A DNA stretch of 39,434 bases from Enhygromyxa salina (lineage in GTDB: Bacteria; Myxococcota_A; Polyangia; Nannocystales; Nannocystaceae), in NCBI RefSeq assembly GCF_002994635.1, contig NZ_PVNL01000127.1, positions 1 through 39,434 of the forward strand, in the 5' to 3' direction. Positions 1 to 30,866 of the stretch are shown here, piece by piece. The translations under genes and the position numbers were made by a program. Position 1 is the first letter of the stretch; each line of letters opens with the position of its first letter. The notes beneath the pieces are model-generated. The model saw only the letters and a list, made by a program, of their open reading frames with translations, did not search any database and was not told the origin of the DNA.

Positions 1-680
1 CACGTCGGCAGCGTCGAGGATGAACGCGGCCAGCTCGCGGGCTTGCTGCGCGGGAGCCGGGCCGAGGAATTCTTGTCCGGACTGATCGCCGACGGGGAGC
101 TCGCGCGCCTCGCCGAGCTGTGGGTCTGCGGCGTCGAGCTGCCGTGGTCGAAGCTCCATCCGCGCCGGCGACGGCTGGTCTCGCTGCCCCTGACCGCGTT
201 TGAGGAGCGGCGCTGCTGGCTGGGCGACGCGCCCACGCTGGACGCCGAAGCGAGCGCCCAGCCCCCCGCCGATCCGGCCGGCTCGGCTCCCCCGCCGACC
301 GGGTCCCGCCGCGTCGGGCGTCGGCTGACGAGCAGCGAGCTCGCCATGGCCGCGGCCTGGGCCGAGATCCTCCAGGTCGACGCCGGGGAGCTCGGCGCGC
401 GCAGCAGCTTCTTCGATCTCGGCGGCGGCTCGCTGCTCGCGGTTCGCCTGACCAACCTGCTCGAGCAGCGGTTCGGGACCAAGCTGCCGATCGAGGCGGT
501 GTTCAACGCGCCGCGTCTGGCCGAGATGGCCGCGATGCTCGAGCACCATGGCGTCGCGCCAGATGGGCGCTCGCAGCTCGACATGATCATCGAGAGCCTC
601 GAGCTGATCGAGGGGGCGAGCGATGAACAGCTCGACCAGCTCGATCGGCTCGAGCAGCTCGAGCAGGGGAGGCCGCGCGA

Positions 681-684
<4 letters not shown>
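1..684 (+). CDS. C-terminal end of a trans-AT PKS protein (post-KS linker and carrier protein), 5' partial
   Basis: The frame is open from base 1, so the gene begins upstream. The first ~75 residues are the linker that follows a ketosynthase, with the usual LWV-GVEL-W and RRCWL ending. A carrier domain follows at about residues 112-180, with motif FFDLGGGSLLAVRL. The phosphopantetheine Ser is encoded at 430-432 (residue 144). There is no AT, DH or KR between linker and carrier, so the last module is KS-carrier. The carrier looks like a PCP, which fits its position just before an NRPS that starts with a C domain. The D/H normally before the Ser is Gly. The last ~35 residues are Leu/Asp/Glu-rich and probably a C-terminal docking helix. 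The TGA at 682-684 overlaps the next ATG. The carrier hands an acyl chain to the next protein; that partner is inferred from position. Confidence 0.93.
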
Positions 685-23508
<22,824 letters not shown>

Positions 23509-23512
<4 letters not shown>

Positions 23513-26500
23513 AGCCGAGCCCGTTTCGCTGCGTGGTCATCGGCGAGCAGGCGCTGCTCGTCGAGTGCACGAGGCTGCTGCTCGCGCGCGGCCACGAGGT
23601 CGTCGCGCTGGTCTCACCCGAGGTCGAGCTGCGCCGCTGGGCCGAGGGGGAGGGTCTGCGCGCGCTCCCGTTCTCGCGTGCGCTCGCGACCGAGCTCGCC
23701 GAGCTCCGCTTCGACTACCTGTTCAGCATCGCCAACTTGCGGATCTTGCCAGCGGAGCTGCTCGACTTGCCCGAGCGCCTGCCGATCAACTTCCACGACG
23801 GACCGCTGCCCCGGCACGCCGGCCTGTTCGCAACCAGCTGGGCGATCCTCGCCGGCGAGTCCGAGCACGGCGTCAGCTGGCACGTGATGAGCGAGGAGGC
23901 CGACGTGGGCGACATCCTGGTTCAGCGGCGCGTGGCCATGGCTCCGGGGATCACGGCGCACGAGCTCGACGTCGCCTGCTTCGACGCTGGGATCGAGTCG
24001 TTCTCCGAGCTGGTCGAGCAGCTCGCGGCCGGGACCACGACGCGCCGCCCCCAGCAGCTGGAGCTGCGCAGCTACCACGGCAAGTACGAGGGCCCGCCAC
24101 GGGGCGGACTGCTGAGCTGGCGGGCGCCAGCGGCTGAGCTCGACGCGCTCGTCCGCGCGACCAGCTTCGGGTCTCGGCGGCCGAACAGCTTCGGTCTCAC
24201 GCTCGTCGCGCTCGACGAAGACGCGAGCGAGCTGCTCGTTGTCGAGGCTGCCCAGCTGGCCGCGGGGACGGCCGGCGCGGCGCCGGGAGCCGTCGTCGAG
24301 CTGGGGGCCGAAGGTCTGCGGATCGCGGCCCTCGACGGCGACCTGCGGATCACGGCGCTGCGCGATCTGAGCGGCGCGACCGTCGAGCTCGGCGTGCTCG
24401 GGCGGGTCGCGGCGGAGCGCGGCGGTCGGCTACCCGAGCCCTCGGCCGCCGCGGTCTTGGCCCTGAGCGAGGCCGGTCGCGCGGGGATGCGCGGTGAGTC
24501 CCGCTGGCTCCGGACCCTCGCCACCCGCTCACCGCTGCTGCCGCCGCGCTTTGGTCAGCTCCAGCCCTCGCTGCGCGCGGACGCGGGCCCCGTCGAGCTG
24601 CCCGCGGCGCTGCGCGAGGCGGGCCCGAGCCCCGAGGCCCTGGCCCTGGCGGCGGTCTTGGCCCTGCTCCGTCGCCTGGCGCGGGGCGAGGAGCGCAGCG
24701 TCGCGCTCGCGCTCGCGGGTCAGCGAGCCTGGACCAGCGCCGCGCTCGAGACCGAGCTGCAGCTCGACGTGCCGGACCGGGCGCTCGCGGACAGCCTGCC
24801 GCGGCTCGCCGCTCGCGTGGCCACGAAGCTGGCCAAGCTGCGGGGGAGGGCGCCGCTTCGCCGCGATCGATGGCAGCGCCACCCCGAGCTCGGCGCGGCC
24901 TCGCGAGCACCGCTGCCGATCCGCGTCGAGCTGCCGGGCGCGACCCTCGATGCGAGCGGCGAGCGAGCCCTGCGGGTGAGCATCGACGGCGCTGGCTCGC
25001 TGCGTTTTCATGCGGGCGCGGGTCTCGACCCGGACCACGCCCGGTGGCTGGCCGCGCGGCTCGAGCTGCTGTTGGCGGGCGCGGCCGCCGAGCCCGAGCG
25101 GGCCCTGGCCACGCTCGCGCTGCGCAGCCCCGACGAGCGCGCGCGCTGGCGCGAGTGGAACGCGACGGCCGAGGACTACCCGCGCACGCGCACGGTCTCG
25201 CAGATCATCGCGGCGCGGGCCAAGCTCGACCCCCAGGCGATCGCGCTGCGGGCCGGGTCGGTCGAGCTCGACTACGCGACGCTCGACGCGGCCGCCGACC
25301 GGCTCGCGTGGCGGCTGCTCGACGCGGGCGTGGCTCCGGGTGCGCGGGTCGGCGTCCACGTCGAGCGCTCGGCCGCGCTGGTCGTCAGCTTGCTCGCGGT
25401 GCTCAAGACCGGCGCCGCCTATGTACCGATCGATCCGATCTACCCACCGGTCCGGATCGGCTACATGCTCGCGGACTCGGGCGCGCGCGTCGTCGTGAGC
25501 GACGCGGGGTCCCAGGCGAGCCTGGCGGAGTTCGGCGTCGAGACCCTGACCGTCGCCGAGCTCGGGGGGCCGCGCGAGCCTGGGCTCGCGCCGGTCGACC
25601 GCTCGACGCCGGACGCGAGCGCCTACGTCATCTACACCTCGGGCTCGACGGGGCAGCCCAAGGGCGTCGAGGTCGGACATCGCGCGCTGCTCAACTTCCT
25701 GTGGACGATGGGGCGGAGGCCGGGCTTCGACGGCCGCGACTCGCTGCTGGCCGTGACGACGGTCTGCTTCGACATCGCCGGGCTCGAGCTGTACCTGCCG
25801 CTGGTCCGCGGCGGGCAGGTCGAGATCCTCGCTGCCGAGGTCGCCGCCGACGGCCTCGCCCTGCGGACCCGGCTCGAGGCTGCGGCCCCGACGGTGATGC
25901 AGGCGACGCCGACGACCTGGCAGATGCTGCTCGCGGCCGGCTGGGCGGGCGACCCCCGGCTGCGGGCGCTGTGCGGCGGCGAGGCCCTGCCCGCCGAGCT
26001 CGCCGATCGTCTGGTCGGGCGCGTCGCCGAGCTCCACAACATGTATGGCCCGACCGAGACCACGATCTGGTCGCTCGTCGATCGGGTCCGCGCGGGCGAG
26101 CCGGTGACGATCGGCCGGCCGATCGGCAACACCCGCTGCCACGTCCTCGACGAGCGCCGCGAGCCCGTGCCGCCGGGGGTCCCCGGCGAGCTCTTCATCA
26201 GCGGCGACGGCCTCGCTCGCGGCTACCTCGGTCGCGAGCAGCTGAGCGCGGCCCGGTTCGTGGTGCTCGCCGACGGGGACCGGGCCTACCAGACCGGCGA
26301 CCTCGTGCGCGCGCTGCCCGATGGTCGGCTCGAGCACCTCGAGCGCATCGACGGGCAGATCAAGCTCAACGGCTATCGCATCGAGCTCGGCGAGATCGAG
26401 GCGGCGCTCCGGCGCAGCGCGGGCGTGGCCGAGGCGGTCGCGGTGCTGCGCGAGGACCAGCCCGGCGAGCGTCGACTCGTGGCCTATGTCGTCCCGGCGG

Positions 26501-26994
26501 CTGCGAGCGCGTCGCTCGAGCCCGCGGCCTTGCGCGCGGGCCTCGGTGCGAGCTTGCCGGACTACATGGTTCCGGCCGCGATCGTCATCCTGCCGACGCT
26601 GCCGCTCACGCTCAACGGCAAGATCGACCGCAAGGCACTGCCGGCGCCGGTCCTGCGTCGAGCTCGAACCGGCGAGGCGCTGCGCGGCGAGACCGAGGCG
26701 CAGATCGCCGGGGTCTGGTCCGAGGTCCTCGGTCTCGACTGGGTCGAGCCCAACGACAACTTCTTCGACCTCGGCGGCGACTCGCTCAAGCTGACCGCCG
26801 TCACCGCGCGACTGGCCGAGCACCTCGGGCGACCGGTCTCGCGGCTCAGCATGTTTGCCCACCCGACGGTGCGGGCCATGGCCCAACACCTCGTCGGCGA
26901 GGCGCCGGCGGCCGGACGCCCGCGACGGACCCGCGATCTCGGGGCCTTGGCCCAACGTCGCAGCCGCAGCCGACGGATCCCCCGCGGCGCTTGA
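23509..26994 (+). CDS. Formylating NRPS loading protein: formyltransferase-A(Gly)-PCP
   Basis: This is a 1161-aa protein. Residues ~8-300 are a formyltransferase of the methionyl-tRNA formyltransferase superfamily: NFHDGPLPRHAG carries the N-x-H pair (Asn94, His96) and ADVGDI the catalytic Asp132. Residues ~465-555 resemble the last part of a C domain with nothing before it. The A domain (~555-1050) has YTSGSTGQPKG and NGKIDRK. Its pocket reads D-I-L-Q-L-G-M-I-W-K, a glycine signature. The PCP motif FFDLGGDSLKLT has Ser1092. The protein should activate glycine and N-formylate it on the PCP using formyl-tetrahydrofolate, so it is a loading module although it sits mid-cluster. The order F-A-PCP recalls the loading NRPSs of oxazolomycin and conglobatin, and LgrA. 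The C-terminal tail is Arg-rich. The ATGA overlap with the upstream gene and a strong Shine-Dalgarno fix the start. Confidence 0.96.
24908..25175 (+). pseudogene. Remnant of a condensation domain between formyltransferase and A domain
   Basis: This in-frame segment looks like the end of a C domain: a beta strand pair, HARWLAARLELLLAG, then LRSPDERARWREWNATAEDY, the usual C-to-A junction. The N-terminal half and any HHxxxDG are missing. It suggests that the formyltransferase replaced most of a former C domain. Confidence 0.65.
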
Positions 26995-27020
26995 ACCTCA
27001 GTTTGCGAGCACAGATCACC

Positions 27021-28193
27021 ATGCATCAACCCGACCCCCACCAAGCCAGCGAATCGACGACCGCGTGCAGGATCTGTGCGCTCGGGTCCGATCATCCCGG
27101 GATCACGATCGACGACCAGCAGATCTGCAACCTGTGCAGCCTCAACCAGGTCGAGGGGCTGCTCGACAACTACCGCTACACCAGCGAGGTGTTCGCCGAG
27201 TTCCAGGCAGCCGCCCCAGCGGCCGGCGACTACGACTGTCTGTTCATGTACAGCGGGGGCAAGGACAGCACGTACATGCTCGACTTGTTCGTCAACGAGT
27301 ACGGCAAGCAAGTCCTGGCCTACACCTTCGACGTCCCGTTCGAGAGCGTCCACGCCGCGCAGAACATCGCGCTCGCGCGCGAGAAGATCGACGCGACCTT
27401 CGTCGTCGACGCCGACGACGACAACATCAAGCTGATGATGCGCGAGGTCTTCAACCGCCCGGCGCCGGCCAAGCCCGGGCGCTACCTCGACGAGAAATTG
27501 CCGTGCGTCTCGTGCCGGACCTTCTTCGTGCTCAAGGCGATCTTGTGGGCCTACCGCGAGAACATCCCCTACATCGCGCTGTGCGCCGACCCCCAGCAGA
27601 TCCTGACCATGGAGTCGAACGTGCGCGAGGTCGTGCGTGGCTTCTACAAGACCTTCGGTGAGCAGCTCACGGGGACCTTGTTCGGTGAGCAGCTCGAGGA
27701 CCTGCTGTTCGACGAGGACGAGAACCTGCCCAAGATCGTGTTCCCGTTCATCGCGATGCGCCACGACTACGACCCCGATCGCATCGTCGAGGTGCTCCGC
27801 GCCAAGGGTCTGTACGAGTCCTCGCCGCTCGAGACTCACTGCACGCTGTTCCCCCTGCTCAACTACTACTCGTACAAGAACTGGGGCTGCATGTTCTACA
27901 AGCTCAACGCGTCGAGCCACGTGCGCTCGGTCAAGCGCAACGCCGACTACGACCGCAACACCTTCAGCATCAAGTTCCCGCGCAGCCTCGACCTCGGCGA
28001 GGTCGATGCGCGGCTCGGCGAGGTCGTGATGGCGATCGCCAAGGGCGAGGGCCAGCGAGCCGATCACGAGGCCACGCTCGTCGCCCTGTTTAAGCGGATG
28101 GATGCGTCGGAGGACGCCGCGCGCTTCGTCGCCCGCAGCTTCCTCGACATGCGCTCCGTAGCCTCGGAGCTCGGCATCCGCCTCGATGATTGA
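27021..28193 (+). CDS. PP-loop ATP-pyrophosphatase-type enzyme, likely oxazole-forming cyclodehydratase
   Basis: This is a 390-aa stand-alone protein. The PP-loop SGGKDS (residues 78-83) places it in the N-type ATP pyrophosphatase superfamily, which activates an oxygen by adenylation. Two CxxC pairs near the N-terminus (Cys16/19, Cys36/39) and the overall pattern recall the WbpG/PseA-like N-acetyl-sugar amidotransferases; further cysteines lie in LPCVSC and WGCMF. It sits between the formyl-Gly loading protein and the KS-ACP protein. From memory, conglobatin and oxazolomycin clusters carry an enzyme of this kind beside the same partners, assigned to oxazole formation. I infer that it cyclodehydrates the formamido-beta-ketoacyl-ACP. 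The start ATG at 27021 has a weak Shine-Dalgarno. In-frame TTG codons at 26991 (overlapping the previous stop as TTGA) and 27003 are alternatives. True sugar amidotransferase activity is less likely here. Confidence 0.93.
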   Translation: MHQPDPHQASESTTACRICALGSDHPGITIDDQQICNLCSLNQVEGLLDNYRYTSEVFAEFQAAAPAAGDYDCLFMYSGGKDSTYMLDLFVNEYGKQVLAYTFDVPFESVHAAQNIALAREKIDATFVVDADDDNIKLMMREVFNRPAPAKPGRYLDEKLPCVSCRTFFVLKAILWAYRENIPYIALCADPQQILTMESNVREVVRGFYKTFGEQLTGTLFGEQLEDLLFDEDENLPKIVFPFIAMRHDYDPDRIVEVLRAKGLYESSPLETHCTLFPLLNYYSYKNWGCMFYKLNASSHVRSVKRNADYDRNTFSIKFPRSLDLGEVDARLGEVVMAIAKGEGQRADHEATLVALFKRMDASEDAARFVARSFLDMRSVASELGIRLDD

Positions 28194-28198
28194 CACCT

Positions 28199-28203
28199 GG
28201 AGA
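28199..28203 (+). promoter_or_regulatory. Ribosome binding site deciding the KS-ACP start
   Basis: GGAGA ends six bases before the ATG at 28210. An in-frame ATG at 28186 overlaps the previous gene and lacks such a site, so 28210 is preferred. Confidence 0.75.
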
Positions 28204-28209
28204 CCTACG

Positions 28210-30789
28210 ATGACGACTGGACAACACAATATTGCGATTATCTCGATGGCCTGCCGGTTCCCGGGTGCGGCGTCCGTGGAGCAGTTTTGGGACCTGCTGA
28301 AGGGCGGACGTGAGGGCCTGCGCCGCTACACCGACGAGGAGCTGCTCGCGGCCGGGGTCGCGCCCGAGCGGCTCGCCGACCCCACCTTCGTCAAGGCGGC
28401 GCAGACCATCGACGAGCTCGAGGACTTCGACGCCGAGTTGTTTGGCTTCACCGCCGACGAGGCCGAGATCCTCGATCCCCAGCACCGGGTGTTCCTCGAG
28501 TGTGCCCACGAGGCGCTCGAGCGCGGGGGCTACGACCCCACGGCGTGCCCGGGTCACGTCGGCGTCTACGCTGGCGCGGGCATGAACAGCTACCTGCTCG
28601 ACAAGCTCGGCCGCCGCTACACGAGCGGCTCGGCGATCGAGCGCTATCGCCTGATGCTGGCCAACGACAAGGACTTCCTGGCCACGCGCGTGTCCTACAA
28701 GCTCAATTTGCGCGGGCCGAGCCTCAGCATCAACACGGCGTGCTCGACCTCGCTGGTCGCGATCCACAGCGCGTGCATGGGCCTGGTCGGTGGCGAGTGC
28801 GACATGGCCCTCGTCGGCGCCGTGCACCTCGCCCTCGAGAAGGGCTACAGCTATCAAGAGGGCATGATCTTCTCGCCCGACGGTCACTGTCGGGCGTTCG
28901 ACGCTCAGGCCCGCGGCACGGTGATCGGCAGCGGGGTGGGGGTCGTCGTGCTCAAGCGTCTCGAGGACGCGCTGGCCGACGGCGACTGGGTCCACGCGAT
29001 CATCCGTGGCTCGGCGATCAACAACGACGGCGCCGACAAGGCGGGCTACACGGCTCCGAGCGTCGGTGGCCAGGCCGAGGTCATCGCCGACGCGCTCGCG
29101 ATCGCCGATCTCTCGCCCGACTCGATCAGCTACGTCGAGGCCCACGGCACCGGCACCCCGCTCGGCGATCCGATCGAGGTCGCCGCGCTCACGCAGGCGT
29201 TTCGTGAGGGGACCGGCCGCGCGGGCAGCTGCGCCCTCGGATCGGTCAAGACCAACATCGGCCACCTCGACACCGCCGCGGGGATGGCTGGACTGATCAA
29301 GACCGTCTTGATGCTCGAGCACCGGCAGCTGGTCCCGAGCCTCCACTTCGAGCGGCGAAACCCCGAGATCGACTTCGACGCGAGCCCCTTTTACGTCAAC
29401 ACCGAGACCCGGGACTGGATCGCGGAGGGCCCCCGCCGCGCGGGCGTGAGCTCGTTTGGGATCGGTGGGACCAACGCCCACGTCATCCTCGAGCAGCCGC
29501 CGTCGCGGACGGCCGCGACGTCGCGCCGCAGCCACGAGCTGGTCCTGGTGTCGGCGCGGTCCGAGGCCAGCCTCGATCGCCTGAGCATGAAGCTCGCGCG
29601 CGAGCTCAAGCGCCGGCGTGAGCTCGAGCTCGGGGCCGTCGCCCAGACCCTGGCCTGTGGGCGTCGGAGCCACGCCCACCGGCTCGCGGTGGTCGTCGAC
29701 AGCGTCCGCGACGCGGCCATGGTCCTCGCGCTCGGCGACGACGCGCGCGTGCGCCGGGCCGTGGCCGGGCGCGAGCGGAGGACCCCAGTGCTGGTGCTGA
29801 CTGGCGCCAGCGTCGACCCGGCCGAGATCCGCGAGCTGTGCGACGCGCTGCCGGCCTACCGCGCGGCCCACGAGGACTGCGTGCGGGCGCTCGGGACCAC
29901 CAGCGTGGACCCGGGCTTCGTCCACGAGTACGCCCTCGTTCGCGCGCTGATGTCCTGGGGCGTCGCGCCGGCTGGGCTCGCGGCTGCGGGGCCTGGCCTG
30001 GCCGTGGCCGCGGCCGTGGCCGAGGTCGTGACCGTGGCCGAGGCCGCGGGCTTGCTCCTGGGTCAAGCCCCGCGCCAGCTCGAGCCCGCGCGCCTGCGGG
30101 TCATGAGCCTGAGCCGGGGGCGGTGGATGAGCGAGGTCGAGGCTGGCCGCGCGGACAGCTGGATGGGCGGCAGCGGGTTCTCGAGCCTCGACGCGCTCGG
30201 CCCGGATCATCGCCCGGTCGAGGTCGCGCCGGCACCCGGCCGCGCCCGGGGTCTGGCCCACGTCCTCGACCTCGTCGGGGCGCTGTGGGTCGCGGGACTC
30301 GACCTCGATCTCGCGGCCATGCACGGCGAGACGATCGGGCGGGTGCCGCTGCCGACCCCGGCCTTCGAGCGGCGCCGCCACTGGTTCGAGCCGGACAGCG
30401 GTGGCGAGCCGCCTTTGGCCGCCGCGAGCAGTCAGCTCCGCGCGGTGTTCGAAGCTGGCGACCCCGTGGCGATCCGCGAGGCGCTGACGACCTGCGTCGT
30501 CGACGAGGTCGCCAAGGCCGTCGGCGGGCGCGAGCGCGTGCGCCTCGACGCCAACCTGTTCGATCTTGGCCTCGACTCGCTGGTGCTGATCGGCATCGCC
30601 GCCAAGCTCGCGACCGAGCTGCGCGTGGAGGTCCCCGCCAGCACCTTCGTCGAGTTCCCCACGATCACCAGCTTCGTGGACAACCTGAGCGTGCAGCTCG
30701 GCCTCACCGCAGCCGAGACCTCGCCCGGGACTGAGCGCGTCTCACGGCGCGCCCAGCGAGTCGCCGCGCGCCGCTCCGACCTCGACTGA
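28210..30789 (+). CDS. Single-module PKS: KS-[vestigial AT]-ACP
   Basis: This is an 859-aa protein. The KS (about residues 6-430) has TACSTSL (Cys178, bases 28741-28743), HGTGTPLGDP and TNIGHL, so it is active. It has the NDKDFLATRVSYKL-type sequence of KS domains that take a chain from an NRPS, matching the formyl-Gly-PCP encoded two genes upstream. After the KS comes linker and a fragment of a dead AT, then an ACP with LGLDSLVLIG (Ser790, bases 30577-30579). There is no KR or DH, so the product keeps a beta-ketone. That is what cyclisation of a formamido-ketone to an oxazole needs. The product would be a 4-formamido-3-oxobutyryl-ACP, the substrate proposed for the preceding PP-loop enzyme. 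Malonyl is supplied in trans. The C-terminal tail is Arg-rich, perhaps a docking element. Confidence 0.96.
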   Translation: MTTGQHNIAIISMACRFPGAASVEQFWDLLKGGREGLRRYTDEELLAAGVAPERLADPTFVKAAQTIDELEDFDAELFGFTADEAEILDPQHRVFLECAHEALERGGYDPTACPGHVGVYAGAGMNSYLLDKLGRRYTSGSAIERYRLMLANDKDFLATRVSYKLNLRGPSLSINTACSTSLVAIHSACMGLVGGECDMALVGAVHLALEKGYSYQEGMIFSPDGHCRAFDAQARGTVIGSGVGVVVLKRLEDALADGDWVHAIIRGSAINNDGADKAGYTAPSVGGQAEVIADALAIADLSPDSISYVEAHGTGTPLGDPIEVAALTQAFREGTGRAGSCALGSVKTNIGHLDTAAGMAGLIKTVLMLEHRQLVPSLHFERRNPEIDFDASPFYVNTETRDWIAEGPRRAGVSSFGIGGTNAHVILEQPPSRTAATSRRSHELVLVSARSEASLDRLSMKLARELKRRRELELGAVAQTLACGRRSHAHRLAVVVDSVRDAAMVLALGDDARVRRAVAGRERRTPVLVLTGASVDPAEIRELCDALPAYRAAHEDCVRALGTTSVDPGFVHEYALVRALMSWGVAPAGLAAAGPGLAVAAAVAEVVTVAEAAGLLLGQAPRQLEPARLRVMSLSRGRWMSEVEAGRADSWMGGSGFSSLDALGPDHRPVEVAPAPGRARGLAHVLDLVGALWVAGLDLDLAAMHGETIGRVPLPTPAFERRRHWFEPDSGGEPPLAAASSQLRAVFEAGDPVAIREALTTCVVDEVAKAVGGRERVRLDANLFDLGLDSLVLIGIAAKLATELRVEVPASTFVEFPTITSFVDNLSVQLGLTAAETSPGTERVSRRAQRVAARRSDLD
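29915..30090 (+). pseudogene. Vestigial acyltransferase fragment in the KS-ACP protein
   Basis: HEYALVRALMSWGVAPAGL is followed by AAAGPGLAVAAAVAEVV where an AT has GHSxGE and its following helix, then VAEAAGLLLG. The catalytic Ser and His are absent and the flanking AT sequence is shrunken. It corresponds position for position to the remnant at about 10360-10535. Confidence 0.68.
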
Positions 30790-30866
30790 GCGCCGACCGA
30801 GTCCCCACCCGCAAGCCTGTGGCCGCGCTACAGCGCGCGCTTCGGGATGCAGCACGAGAGAACACC
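30790..30866 (+). other. 77-base gap, the longest in the window
   Basis: It holds GAGAG at 30856-30860, six bases before the GTG start of the next gene, and a short inverted repeat CGCGCT-AC-AGCGCG at 30824-30837. There is no T-run and no promoter I can support. An in-frame GTG at 30819 is a possible earlier start. Confidence 0.6.

Noticed and set aside
24870..27020. Upstream extension of the PP-loop gene frame to 24870
   Set aside because: It is a shadow of the formyltransferase-NRPS gene in another frame. Homology to the PP-loop family begins only after 27021.
28186..28209. Earlier ATG at 28186 for the KS-ACP gene
   Set aside because: It overlaps the previous stop and lacks a Shine-Dalgarno; GGAGA before 28210 decides for the later ATG.
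30824..30837. Inverted repeat CGCGCT-AC-AGCGCG in the 77-base gap as a terminator
   Set aside because: The stem is short with a two-base loop, there is no T-run, and such palindromes are frequent by chance at this GC content.
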